This document shows, piece by piece, positions 24,770 to 34,664 of a stretch of DNA of 43,485 nt; position 1 is the stretch's first letter; every line of letters starts with the position of its first letter. The notes under the pieces are model-generated. The model was given only the letters and a program-made list of their open reading frames with translations, searched no databases and was not told the DNA's origin. The translations under genes were made by a program, and so were the position numbers. This DNA is from Bacteroidales bacterium UBA1216 (GTDB taxonomy: Bacteria > Bacteroidota > Bacteroidia > Bacteroidales > Paludibacteraceae): assembly GCA_002309255.1 (NCBI GenBank), contig DBXI01000031.1:8112-51596 (forward strand). Reading direction: 5' to 3'.

Positions 24770-25999
24770 ATGAAAAAGTTATTTCTGCTATTCGCAACGG
24801 CACTGATGGCCGTTTCATTGCCGGCGCAAGCCGTTACCTATGAACCGGATGAGGAGGATGAAGAGGAGACTGAGGGCTTCGTGTTCACCACAGTGGACAG
24901 CTTAGCCATCACTCCGGTGAAGGATCAGAACCGCTCATCGACGTGCTGGGCGTTCTCCACCATCGGCTTCCTCGAGAGCGAGCTGCTGCGTAAGGGCAAG
25001 GGCGAGTACGACCTGAGCGAGATGTTCGTTGTTAGCAAGACGATGATGGATCGTGCAACCTACTTTGTGCGTCAGTACGGCCAAGGCAGCAGCTTTGCGC
25101 CGGGCGGTAGTGCGTACGATGTGCTGTACTGCATGAGTCACTACGGCCTTGTGCCTCAGGAGGTGATGCCGGGTATCCGGTACGGCGCAGCCAAGGGCGA
25201 CACCCTGCCTGTGCACAGTGAGCTGGATGCTGTGGCAGGCGGTTACCTCAAGGCGCTGACAAGCGGTAAGCTGAAGAAACTCACGCCCGTGTGGCGCGAA
25301 GGACTGCAGGCTATCTACGACACCTATCTGGGCGCGTGCCCCCAGGAGTTCACTTACCGCGGTAAACAGTACACGCCGCGCAGCTTTGCGGACGAACTTG
25401 GACTAAGGGAGGAGGATTATGTGAGCTTGACCAGCTACACCCATCACCCATTCTACGAGCGGTTCGCACTGGAGGTGCCTGACAACTGGCGTATGGATCA
25501 GATGTACAACCTGCCCATTGACGAGCTGATGGCGGTGATCGACAACGCGTTGGCCAAAGGCTACACCTTAGCCTGGGCTGCCGATGTGAGCGAGGAAGGC
25601 TTTACCCGTAAGGGTATAGGCGTGGTGCCCGATGCCGACAACGGTGCGGAGATCACCGGTAGCGACATGGCACACTGGCTGGGGCTGAAAGCTGACGAAC
25701 GCAAGGAGGAGCTCACCAAGCGTCCGCTGCCCGAGGTGGAGGTGACGCAGCAGATGCGCCAATATGCCTACGACCGATGGGAGACAACCGATGATCATGG
25801 CATGCAGATATTCGGCACAGCGCACGACCAGAACGGCAAGAAGTACTACATGATCAAGAACTCCTGGGGCGCACACCGCTCGGATTATAAGGGTATATGG
25901 TACGTATCGGAGGCATTCATGCGATATAAGACAAATGACATCCTGGTACACAAAAATGCCCTGCCGAAGGATATCATGAAGAAACTGAACATCAAGTAA
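24770..25999 (+). CDS. Secreted papain-fold cysteine peptidase, C1B (aminopeptidase C/bleomycin hydrolase-like)
   Basis: 409 aa. Signal peptide (LFLLFATALMAVSLPAQA) and an acidic stretch (EPDEEDEEETE). Catalytic residues of the papain fold are all present: Gln53 and Cys59 in VKDQNRSSTCWAFST, His near 343 in DDHGMQIFG, Asn near 364 in MIKNSWG. The order and the approximately 280-residue gap between Cys and His fit the C1B bleomycin-hydrolase branch, which has large insertions. Unlike cytosolic PepC it is predicted to be exported. It is flanked by a secreted beta-sandwich gene and a sensor kinase gene that starts one base after its stop, so all three are probably one transcript. Confidence 0.85.
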   Translation: MKKLFLLFATALMAVSLPAQAVTYEPDEEDEEETEGFVFTTVDSLAITPVKDQNRSSTCWAFSTIGFLESELLRKGKGEYDLSEMFVVSKTMMDRATYFVRQYGQGSSFAPGGSAYDVLYCMSHYGLVPQEVMPGIRYGAAKGDTLPVHSELDAVAGGYLKALTSGKLKKLTPVWREGLQAIYDTYLGACPQEFTYRGKQYTPRSFADELGLREEDYVSLTSYTHHPFYERFALEVPDNWRMDQMYNLPIDELMAVIDNALAKGYTLAWAADVSEEGFTRKGIGVVPDADNGAEITGSDMAHWLGLKADERKEELTKRPLPEVEVTQQMRQYAYDRWETTDDHGMQIFGTAHDQNGKKYYMIKNSWGAHRSDYKGIWYVSEAFMRYKTNDILVHKNALPKDIMKKLNIK

Positions 26000-26000
26000 T

Positions 26001-27149
26001 ATGCGTTATCGTACCATCAGTTGGATAGGTGTTATCTTTGCGGTGCTGTTCGTGAGCGGCTCGGTGTGGTTCACGCACCGGCTGTCGAAGCAGTTCGCTG
26101 AGGTGGAGAAGCAGCGTATGGCCGTTTGGGCGGAAGCTACCCGCCAGCTCGTGATGGCCGATGAAAACACGGATATATCCCTCTACTCATCGATCATCGA
26201 GGCGAACACAACGATACCCGTCTATATGACCGATGCCGACTATCGTGTTATCCTGACGCGTAACGTACAAGTGCCGCCGCTGCATGCCGAGGAGTTCTAC
26301 GCGCGTAAGATAGCGCGTCTGCGCGATTCGCAGGAGCCCATCGAGGTGCGTGTGTCGCCTGACGTGACGCAGTACATCTTCTACGAGGAGTCAAACCTGC
26401 TGCGTCAGCTTCGGCTCTTCCCGTGGGTGCAGTTGCTGGTGGTTCTGAGTTTCATGGCGCTGATCGTGACATACATGATCACCTCGTACCGCAGCGAGCA
26501 GAACCGCGTATGGGTCGGGCTGACCAAGGAGACCGCGCACCAGCTCGGCACACCTATCTCATCCCTCAACGGATGGCTCGAACTGCTGCGGGCACGTTAT
26601 CCCGACGATGATCTGCTGTCCGACATAGCTACGGATATCAACCGTCTGCAATTGGTGGCAGAGCGTTTCTCGCGTATAGGAAGTGCCCCAACACTGGTGC
26701 CTGCAGATATGCGACAGATAGTCGAGGAGTCCTTCGCATACATGCGCACGCGCGTATCGAATAAGGTAGAGATAGAGCTGAAGATCGATGACGCCAACAC
26801 TTATGTCATCCTCGGTGATGCGCCGTTGCTCAAATGGGTGGTGGAGAACTTGATAAAGAACGCCGTGGATGCCATGAACGGTCGCGGATGGATCGAACTG
26901 CACCTGCTGCACAGCGCCACGAATATCATCCTGGATGTGACCGACACCGGACGAGGCATAGAACGCAAACTATATAGCCAGGTCTTCAGACCCGGCTATA
27001 CGACCAAAACACGAGGGTGGGGATTAGGATTGAGCCTCTGCAAGCGTATCGTTGAAGATTATCATTGCGGCAAGATCTTCGTCCGCCAATCCGTAGTCGG
27101 CAAGGGTACGACGTTCCGCGTCGTTCTCAAACAATGCATAGACTGTTGA
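26001..27149 (+). CDS. Membrane sensor histidine kinase
   Basis: 382 aa. Two transmembrane segments (about 8-25 and 140-160) bracket a short periplasmic sensor domain. The cytoplasmic part has HisKA with phospho-acceptor His180 (KETAHQLGTPISSLNGW) and HATPase_c: N box NLIKNAVDAM, G1 DTGRGI, F/G2 region GYTTKTRGWGLGLSLCK. The C-terminal GKGTTFRVVL closes the ATPase fold. No response regulator lies nearby, so it is orphan in this window. Its last 126 bases overlap the 3' end of ispE on the other strand; both reading frames look real. Confidence 0.85.
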   Translation: MRYRTISWIGVIFAVLFVSGSVWFTHRLSKQFAEVEKQRMAVWAEATRQLVMADENTDISLYSSIIEANTTIPVYMTDADYRVILTRNVQVPPLHAEEFYARKIARLRDSQEPIEVRVSPDVTQYIFYEESNLLRQLRLFPWVQLLVVLSFMALIVTYMITSYRSEQNRVWVGLTKETAHQLGTPISSLNGWLELLRARYPDDDLLSDIATDINRLQLVAERFSRIGSAPTLVPADMRQIVEESFAYMRTRVSNKVEIELKIDDANTYVILGDAPLLKWVVENLIKNAVDAMNGRGWIELHLLHSATNIILDVTDTGRGIERKLYSQVFRPGYTTKTRGWGLGLSLCKRIVEDYHCGKIFVRQSVVGKGTTFRVVLKQCIDC

Positions 27150-27920
27150 TCCGCTGCCGCTCATAGCCGCATAGCAAGCGCCTGCGTCCTGTAGGCGCTT
27201 TTTGATGTCCGCTAACACATGGTGGATGGGGAAGACGGTGCGCTCAAAGTCGTTGTAAATGATATCCTCCCGTTTGAGCAATTCGCGTGTAGCTGATTGC
27301 TGATTGTTGACTGCTGATTGCTGATTGCTTCTCACCAGTTCGGCGAGCGAGGGTTGGTCGCCAGACAGCCGGATACCCGCATACGCCTCGCGTGTACTGA
27401 CGTGCACGTCGGGTTTGAGCATCACGAGCCGGAACCCGCTGAGCGAAAATGGGATAGGTGTCAGCCGTTCGCCTATGCCTTCCGCAAGGCAGGGCGTGTT
27501 GTAGATGAAGAACGCGCAGTCTGCACCCAGCGGCGCAACCTCGGCGGCTAACTGCTCACGCGTCAGACCGAGTCCAAACAGCTCGTTCAAGGCGATAGCC
27601 ATGTGTGCCGCGTCACTCGAACCGCCACCCAGACCCGCACCGAACGGGATGCGTTTCTCAAAGCGGATGTGCACATTGCCTATCTGCGGATAACGCGACT
27701 GCATGCGGCGGTAGCACTTGATGATCAGGTTGTCATCCGCCGGACAATCCACCGTGATGCCAACCTGCTCAAAGCGGAACGCATCCGATAGGTTCACCTC
27801 CAGAATGTCGTATAAGCCGAGCACCGGGTAGAAGATCGTCTCCAGATCATGGTAACCGTCCGCGCGCTTGCTGATAACGCGCAAACCGATGTTAATCTTG
27901 CAGTTAGGGTAGAGTATCAT
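27024..27920 (-). CDS. ispE: 4-diphosphocytidyl-2-C-methyl-D-erythritol kinase (IspE)
   Basis: 298 aa GHMP kinase of the MEP isoprenoid pathway, phosphorylating CDP-methylerythritol. N-terminus MILYPNCKINIGLRVISKRADGYHDLETIF is diagnostic. ATP-binding PFGAGLGGGSSDAAHMA lies at about 90-105. LGADCAFFI and the C-terminal SGSGSTVYALF are further family motifs. Residues about 196-213 (RSNQQSAVNNQQSATREL) are an extra Gln/Asn/Ser segment coded by five tandem 7-bp units, placed between the family blocks ahead of YNDFE. The 3' end overlaps the sensor kinase gene by 126 bp, tail to tail. Confidence 0.92.
   Translation of the reverse strand: MILYPNCKINIGLRVISKRADGYHDLETIFYPVLGLYDILEVNLSDAFRFEQVGITVDCPADDNLIIKCYRRMQSRYPQIGNVHIRFEKRIPFGAGLGGGSSDAAHMAIALNELFGLGLTREQLAAEVAPLGADCAFFIYNTPCLAEGIGERLTPIPFSLSGFRLVMLKPDVHVSTREAYAGIRLSGDQPSLAELVRSNQQSAVNNQQSATRELLKREDIIYNDFERTVFPIHHVLADIKKRLQDAGACYAAMSGSGSTVYALFENDAERRTLADYGLADEDLAAMIIFNDTLAEAQS
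27292..27326. repeat. Heptanucleotide repeat cluster 2 (inside ispE)
   Basis: Five units in a row on the plus strand: GCTGATT, GCTGATT, GTTGACT, GCTGATT, GCTGATT. They are read on the minus strand as part of ispE, giving NQQSA-type peptide repeats. Confidence 0.85.
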
Positions 27921-27955
27921 AATTGATATTTGACAATTGACATTTGATATTTTAT
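27921..27955. repeat. Heptanucleotide repeat cluster 3 (between trmN and ispE)
   Basis: Five units: AATTGAT, ATTTGAC, AATTGAC, ATTTGAT, ATTTTAT. They start at the base before the ispE ATG and run into the trmN stop codon, filling the whole intergenic gap. Confidence 0.75.
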
Positions 27956-28788
27956 AGGTAGAAATCTTGCGTCAGTTGTTGGTATTCAGGGCTGCGTCCG
28001 CCGTGGGCATCTTCGAGCACTATTCTTTCCGTTAATTCCGTGGGATCCGTACTCAATAATCTGTTCTTCTGCCACGCGATGAGTACGCGTTTGGCTGCTC
28101 GTCCGGGCTTGGAGTGTACGTAGCAGCGCTGTGTGCATTGTAGTCCTTCGTCCGCAGCTAACGCTTGTAGCGTCTCTTCCGCCTCGCATGGCACAATGAC
28201 TGCCAAAGTGCCGTTGGGGTTCAGTAGTCTTGCACTTTCGGCAATTAGTGTGCTGAAGGGCAGCGTGTCGTTGTGCCGTGCTGCGCAGCGTGCCGCAGCG
28301 GGTGCTTTTAGGCTATCCACAAAGTACGGCGGGTTACTCACTATTAAATCGTAGCCATTAGTCGAAAGTCGAAAGTCAAAAGTCGAAAGCCTGTTTTGAG
28401 CCCATTCTTGCAGCGAACTGTGTGCTGCATGCAGCAGTTCTGCCCAAGGTGAGGCGTCGAAGTTCTCGCGAGCCTGCAAGCAGGAGGCTTCGTCAATGTC
28501 GATGGCATCAATCTGTGCCTCCGGACAGCGCTGCGCCAGCATCAAAGCGATCAACCCCGAACCCGTACCTACATCCAATATTCGTATCGGGGTCCCCGAC
28601 GCAACCTGAAAGGTTGTTGTGGGGAGAGCGGAGGCATCGTCGCTTTTTATGCCGCTTTCGGCATCAGTAGCAGCGATTGCCGAACGCGTGGGCGCCCATG
28701 CGCCAATCAGCACACCGTCCGTGCCTACCTTCATCGAGCTTCTGTCGTGCCTGACGAAGAACTGCCGGAATTGGAAGCCCCCTTTCAT
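27952..28788 (-). CDS. trmN: tRNA1(Val) (adenine37-N6)-methyltransferase, TrmN6/YfiC-like, with inserted repeat elements
   Basis: 278 aa. FQFRQFFVRHDRSSMKVGTDGVLIGAWA is the family's N-terminal signature in two overlapping parts. The SAM-binding motif is ILDVGTGSGLIALMLAQRC, and the catalytic motif of adenine-N6 methyltransferases is NPPYF (near residue 152). Two segments look foreign. Residues about 37-68, between GAWA and the SAM motif, are coded by DNA with two hairpins (28593-28664). RLSTFDFRLST (about 133-143) is coded by four 7-bp repeats just before the NPPYF strand. Both preserve the frame. The ATG lies within another 7-bp array shared with the upstream gene. Confidence 0.82.
   Translation of the reverse strand: MKGGFQFRQFFVRHDRSSMKVGTDGVLIGAWAPTRSAIAATDAESGIKSDDASALPTTTFQVASGTPIRILDVGTGSGLIALMLAQRCPEAQIDAIDIDEASCLQARENFDASPWAELLHAAHSSLQEWAQNRLSTFDFRLSTNGYDLIVSNPPYFVDSLKAPAAARCAARHNDTLPFSTLIAESARLLNPNGTLAVIVPCEAEETLQALAADEGLQCTQRCYVHSKPGRAAKRVLIAWQKNRLLSTDPTELTERIVLEDAHGGRSPEYQQLTQDFYL
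28361..28388. repeat. Heptanucleotide repeat cluster 4 (inside trmN)
   Basis: Four units on the plus strand: GTCGAAA, GTCGAAA, GTCAAAA, GTCGAAA. Read on the minus strand within trmN. Confidence 0.85.
28593..28664. repeat. REP-like palindromic element inserted in trmN
   Basis: A nested inverted repeat: TCCCC (28593-28597), gacg, CAACCT, gaa, AGGTTG, ttgt, GGGGA (28621-28625). It is followed at 28649-28664 by a second hairpin, ATGCCG-cttt-CGGCAT. The DNA codes for a non-conserved segment of trmN, which suggests a short mobile palindrome; no second copy was seen in the window. Confidence 0.55.
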
Positions 28789-28848
28789 CTTTCAACTCTC
28801 AACTTTCAACTACTCTAAACTCTAAACCCTAAACTCTAAACTCTAAAC
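28783..28848. repeat. Heptanucleotide repeat cluster 5 (trmN start / transporter stop)
   Basis: Nine units: TTTCATC, TTTCAAC, TCTCAAC, TTTCAAC, a 3-nt break (TAC), TCTAAAC, TCTAAAC, CCTAAAC, TCTAAAC, TCTAAAC. They span the trmN start codon and provide the last residues and the stop of the upstream transporter gene. Confidence 0.85.
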
Positions 28849-29540
28849 TCAACATGCTCATGCTCATGATGATGCAAGGTATGAATACACATATATACGC
28901 CCAGCGCGAGAAACAGCACAGCGCAGATCATCCTAAACCATTTCTCGAATGTGTGCAGTTTGTTGGTCAGGCTGCCGATGCTCACGGCGCTGTAGCTTAC
29001 CAGCCAGGCAATCAGCATGATAGGCAGTCCGGTACCCAGACCGAACACGACAGGTAGCACCCAGTTCCACGTAGCCGGCAAGGAGATGGTGATGTCGATC
29101 ATCGTGATGAAATACACCAGCCTGTGCGGGCAGAACGCGATGGCAAAGAAGATACCCAACATGAACGACCACAACCAGCTGCTCTCGCTGCCCACACTCT
29201 GCAGCCACTTGCTCATGCCGTGGTCGTGCTCGTGGTGGTGATGACCGCTGAAAAACAGCACAATACCGCACACGATCATAAACACGCCTAAGATCGGTTC
29301 GCCGTAGTGCTCCAATATATGCTGTATGCCTTCCGTCTGCGCACCCATGATGAACGGCACGGACAGCAGAACGTAGGTCACCAACTTGCCCAACACGAAC
29401 ATCAGTCCGTTCAGCAGCACCTTGCGTTTGTTCGACAACTCGCGGTCGATATAACTGATAGCCGTGATGCTCGTGAACAACGTGCAGGGGTCTAATATGG
29501 TCAATAAGCCTAATAACAAGGCAGTAAAAATGGCAGCCAT
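28836..29540 (-). CDS. His-rich DsbD/CcdA-like (LysE-superfamily) membrane transporter, ArsG-like
   Basis: 234 aa with about six membrane segments. LTILDPCTLFTSITAISYI near the N-terminus and AFCPHRLVYFITMI mid-protein carry the paired Cys-containing half-repeats of CcdA/DsbD-type transmembrane proteins. In Bacteroidota the closest families I recall are ArsG-like permeases and sulfite-exporter-like proteins. The cytoplasmic loop GHHHHEHDHG (about 97-106) and the C-terminus HHHEHEHVEF are His-rich, which suggests metal binding. The last residues (EFRV) and stop are coded by 7-bp repeats, so the natural C-terminus may have been changed. Substrate unknown: metal(loid) or thiol-linked export are possible. 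Confidence 0.65.
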   Translation of the reverse strand: MAAIFTALLLGLLTILDPCTLFTSITAISYIDRELSNKRKVLLNGLMFVLGKLVTYVLLSVPFIMGAQTEGIQHILEHYGEPILGVFMIVCGIVLFFSGHHHHEHDHGMSKWLQSVGSESSWLWSFMLGIFFAIAFCPHRLVYFITMIDITISLPATWNWVLPVVFGLGTGLPIMLIAWLVSYSAVSIGSLTNKLHTFEKWFRMICAVLFLALGVYMCIHTLHHHEHEHVEFRV

Positions 29541-29593
29541 AATTTATATTTGATGATTTGAAGATTTAAAGATATAAAAATTCTTTGCTTTTT

Positions 29594-29629
29594 CTTGCAA
29601 AGTTACGATTTTTTTTGTAACTTTGCAAG
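29594..29629. promoter_or_regulatory. Palindromic face-to-face divergent promoters
   Basis: CTTGCAAAGTTAC (29594-29606) and GTAACTTTGCAAG (29617-29629) are perfect 13-bp inverted arms around a 10-nt A/T spacer. Plus strand: -33 CTTG at 29594-29597 and -7 TAACTTTG at 29618-29625, serving the sensor kinase at 29635. Minus strand: -33 CTTG at 29629-29626 and -7 TAACTTTG at 29605-29598, serving the transporter. Both have 20-nt spacers, so two promoters share the same DNA and only one polymerase could bind at a time. Confidence 0.7.
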
Positions 29630-29634
29630 CGAAA

Positions 29635-31854
<2,220 letters not shown>

Positions 31855-31911
31855 TTCGTAATACGCTTTTTACATTTTTTTTCATAAAAAGTGTTTTTTT
31901 TGCAAAAAAAG

Positions 31912-31943
31912 TTTGTTAATTCAAATATTTTTTTGTAACTTTG
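31912..31943 (+). promoter_or_regulatory. Promoter upstream of the orphan C-terminal cassette
   Basis: -33 TTTG at 31912-31915 and -7 TAACTTTG at 31936-31943, 20 nt apart, with a T-run. It drives either the cassette fragment or, through about 415 nt of leader, the secreted protein at 32361. Confidence 0.65.
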
Positions 31944-31952
31944 TAGCGATTT

Positions 31953-32147
31953 TTGTTATACCTTGCACGATATGCCAAGAATAATTACCCCGAGCGTATG
32001 CAATTCGTCTTCGATGGCGAGACAACCACAAGCATCGAAGGCAATGAGCAATCGGCTATCTGCACGCTAAAGCGCATCGAGAACGGCCAACTCATCATCA
32101 TCCATGGCGGCAACCGTTATAACGCACATGGACAAATAGTCCGATAA
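31953..32147 (+). pseudogene. Orphan C-terminal sorting-like cassette, remnant of a paralogue of the next gene
   Basis: The 64-codon frame opens with TTG. From LYLARYAKNNYPERMQFVFD to RYNAHGQIVR it aligns along its length with the last 62 residues of the protein at 32361-34646 (AYLTYSGSQAPKRMRFVFD ... HYNAQGQIVK). The homology begins upstream of any ATG (the first in-frame ATG is at 31998), as expected for the 3' stump of a deleted gene. A good promoter lies immediately before it. It could still be translated as a short peptide, but a remnant is the simpler reading. Confidence 0.65.
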
Positions 32148-32360
32148 GCGAGCAACCGAACTTAAGTGAATGACATTAACACAACTAACATATAATCTGC
32201 GACTTGCCTCCCCTGCGAACAAGCAGGAAATGAGGATTCGCTATTCATTCGCACCGCAACAGGCGATGTGATCGTTGAGCACGTCGTATGTTGTTGTTTT
32301 GCTAAAAATCAGAAATCAGTTATCAGCAATCAAACTTTTCTAACAAATTCTATAAACATT
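32148..32360 (+). other. Intergenic leader of the cassette-bearing secreted protein
   Basis: 213 bp without a gene. It holds a possible hairpin (CCTC-cc-CTGC-gaacaa-GCAG-gaaat-GAGG, around 32208-32237) and heptanucleotide cluster 7. No promoter of the window's type is visible here, so transcription may come from 31912-31943. Confidence 0.35.
32306..32333. repeat. Heptanucleotide repeat cluster 7 (leader of the secreted protein)
   Basis: Four units: AAATCAG, AAATCAG, TTATCAG, CAATCAA, ending 27 nt before the ATG at 32361. The unit resembles AATCAGC of cluster 2 (minus-strand reading). Confidence 0.7.
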
Positions 32361-34646
32361 ATGAAAAACTTTAACTTCCTTAGCCGTGTGATGGCAGTCC
32401 TGTGCACGGCGATGCTATTGCAGCCGATGTATGCAAGCCAAGAAGACGGGCTGTACTTTGATTTCACCGGATGTAACGTGAACTTAAATAATTTCACTCC
32501 GCTGGTGTCAATTAAATCAACTCAAGTTGGGACGGCAACACTTCCCACTGTCGTGAATAACGGGGGCTATAGACTTTACTATTCTTTCGATAACAAATAC
32601 GATGCCAATGTCGGCTCTATTGAGGGCTGGACAGGAAAAATCACATTAACCGGCGAAACCGGCATGGCTACAATTACCGTACAAGATGCTGACGGTTCTG
32701 GAGTATATGACTCTTATGATCTAAACGTCTATAATGCATATTCCTTCGAGATATTTGGTCAAGAGGTAAGTGAAGATAATTTTAACGACATTCTTGGTGA
32801 CGGAACACTCAGTTTTGATCCGGAGACCAATACGTTCACGCTGAACAATCTTCACAAGGATTATTTGGAGGGGCAGAGTCTTACTCATGACCAAAAGCAT
32901 TTATATCTCATTAATGACGAGACTGCACCTACATTCCTTTGGTGGCAGTCGGATGAAGATGTGCACATCAAACTTGTCGGTCACAACGAGATCTTGAACG
33001 CCAAGCGTGTGATTGCCGCTTGGGATGCTAAGGTGTATTTCGAGGGAAGTGGGTCATTGTATGTCTATAACTTCCTGAATTCGTTTGTCAATGGTGTTAC
33101 AACCAATAGCAGGCGTAATGACAGTGGCTATGAAGTCGAAGTGCAAGGCGATATCACAACGAATATTGTTATCGATGGCGCATCGGTGACGGTTGAGCGT
33201 GATGTGACGTATGACACGCATTTCTCTAATGTCTATCCGCAAGCTCTCAGTGTTAATCAGCTTACCGTTAAGAACAACGGTTACTTGCGCGCATTCCTGA
33301 CTGTTGATGAGAACTACACCTATCTGCATCCGGCAGACCCTGTTATCACGCTCAATGAACTGGTGACGGATGCATCTACCAAGTTATATCATTATCTGCA
33401 GTGGCATGAAAATTACGGCTTCTGCGCTCTGTGCGAAAATGGGGAAGCATACGTAAGCAACACGTACTTTGATACCTACTACAATCACATTGCCCAAAAT
33501 CTTGAGGTAGGTCCGGAGATTACGGTTCCGGAGGAGTACACATCATATGATTTCTATTCCAATGCTCCCACGTACTATACTGATATGCAATTTGTCGAAA
33601 CGGAGAATGATAAGCATGACGAATCAGCATATTGTGTAACACTTTCAACCACCCACACAGATGAAGAGGTGAGGAAAGCGTTGAACACTATTGGTCCGAA
33701 AACAGCCAGTTGGTCGGCGGCGTTGCCGGGAACTCTGACACTTCACTTGCCTGCCGGTTTTGGCCAACTTGATTTCAGTTGCTCTGTGGTGGACGGCTAT
33801 GCTCTTAAGGTTATGCTGCTTGATGCAGGTACGACATATACATTCGAACCGCAGGCAAACCAGTATGGCATGTTAACCATGGATTACCAATTGCACAACT
33901 CAGGTCATGCAGTTGTATATCTGCAAGATAGGGCATCCGGTGCACCTGCACGCAAAGCGCAGCAGCAGACTGCGGATTGGGTTCAGACGGGACTTTACCT
34001 ATTTGGCTTATATTCTGATCCCAAATTTATTGGAGCAACTGAGCCGCAGACAGCAAAAGAAGATCCGGAGAGTCCCGGTGTTTATTACTCAACATTCTAT
34101 AATTCCACGCAAAGATATGCTTTGCCGGATGATGGAACTGAGGCATATGTGGCATCGGTAGATGGCAATGGTAACCTCAACATGACTCTGATTGCCCAAT
34201 ATAACTATGTTATTCCTTCTGGCAAAGCAGTCATCATCAAATCTCCGAAGGCTAACGTTGTGCTATGCCCGATTGATGCTGGCGATTATTCGCATAATAC
34301 AATGGAGGAAGCATATTCTGCATCCAATGATCTGCTCGGCGTGGATGAGGCTACAAGTGCTCCTGAGAACTGCTACGTCCTCAGCGGTCATTCTACAGAC
34401 AACACGGTACAAGGCGTGGGCTTCTATCAGTTCTCCGGAACAATACCTGCACACAAGGCATATCTCACCTATAGCGGCAGTCAGGCTCCGAAGCGTATGC
34501 GCTTTGTATTCGACAACGAGAATACCGCAACTGGTGTTGACAACACCGATACACAAAAGATGCCCACCAAGGTTATTAATGATGGCCATCTATACATCAT
34601 CAAGGACAATGTACATTACAATGCACAAGGGCAGATTGTTAAATAA
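32361..34646 (+). CDS. Large secreted protein of unknown function with RYNAQGQ-type C-terminal cassette
   Basis: 761 aa from ATG 32361, chosen because a signal peptide follows (VMAVLCTAMLLQPMYA); the frame is open 31 codons further upstream. Near residue 130 the segment FEIFGQEVSEDNFNDILGDG and SFDPETNTFTLNN is a motif I associate with Prevotella/Bacteroidales surface proteins. The middle (about 170-420) is strand-rich with AVVYLQDRASGAPARKAQQ near 520. The C-terminus, RMRFVFDNENTATGVD then GHLYIIKDNVHYNAQGQIVK, resembles the short YNxxGQ ends used as export/anchoring signals, but the link to type IX secretion is inferred. Base composition is more A/T-rich than the neighbours, which may indicate transfer. 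A 48-aa peptide gene follows after 18 nt. Confidence 0.7.
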   Translation: MKNFNFLSRVMAVLCTAMLLQPMYASQEDGLYFDFTGCNVNLNNFTPLVSIKSTQVGTATLPTVVNNGGYRLYYSFDNKYDANVGSIEGWTGKITLTGETGMATITVQDADGSGVYDSYDLNVYNAYSFEIFGQEVSEDNFNDILGDGTLSFDPETNTFTLNNLHKDYLEGQSLTHDQKHLYLINDETAPTFLWWQSDEDVHIKLVGHNEILNAKRVIAAWDAKVYFEGSGSLYVYNFLNSFVNGVTTNSRRNDSGYEVEVQGDITTNIVIDGASVTVERDVTYDTHFSNVYPQALSVNQLTVKNNGYLRAFLTVDENYTYLHPADPVITLNELVTDASTKLYHYLQWHENYGFCALCENGEAYVSNTYFDTYYNHIAQNLEVGPEITVPEEYTSYDFYSNAPTYYTDMQFVETENDKHDESAYCVTLSTTHTDEEVRKALNTIGPKTASWSAALPGTLTLHLPAGFGQLDFSCSVVDGYALKVMLLDAGTTYTFEPQANQYGMLTMDYQLHNSGHAVVYLQDRASGAPARKAQQQTADWVQTGLYLFGLYSDPKFIGATEPQTAKEDPESPGVYYSTFYNSTQRYALPDDGTEAYVASVDGNGNLNMTLIAQYNYVIPSGKAVIIKSPKANVVLCPIDAGDYSHNTMEEAYSASNDLLGVDEATSAPENCYVLSGHSTDNTVQGVGFYQFSGTIPAHKAYLTYSGSQAPKRMRFVFDNENTATGVDNTDTQKMPTKVINDGHLYIIKDNVHYNAQGQIVK

Positions 34647-34664
34647 TTTATCATAAATACTACT

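Noticed and set aside
28783..28848. Tandem repeats considered as a CRISPR array
   Set aside because: Units are 7 bp with no spacers and no cas genes are nearby.
29623..29634. TTG start four codons upstream of the kinase ATG
   Set aside because: The TTG is part of the -7 promoter box and would precede or coincide with the transcription start; the same applies to the TTG at 23837 for menA.
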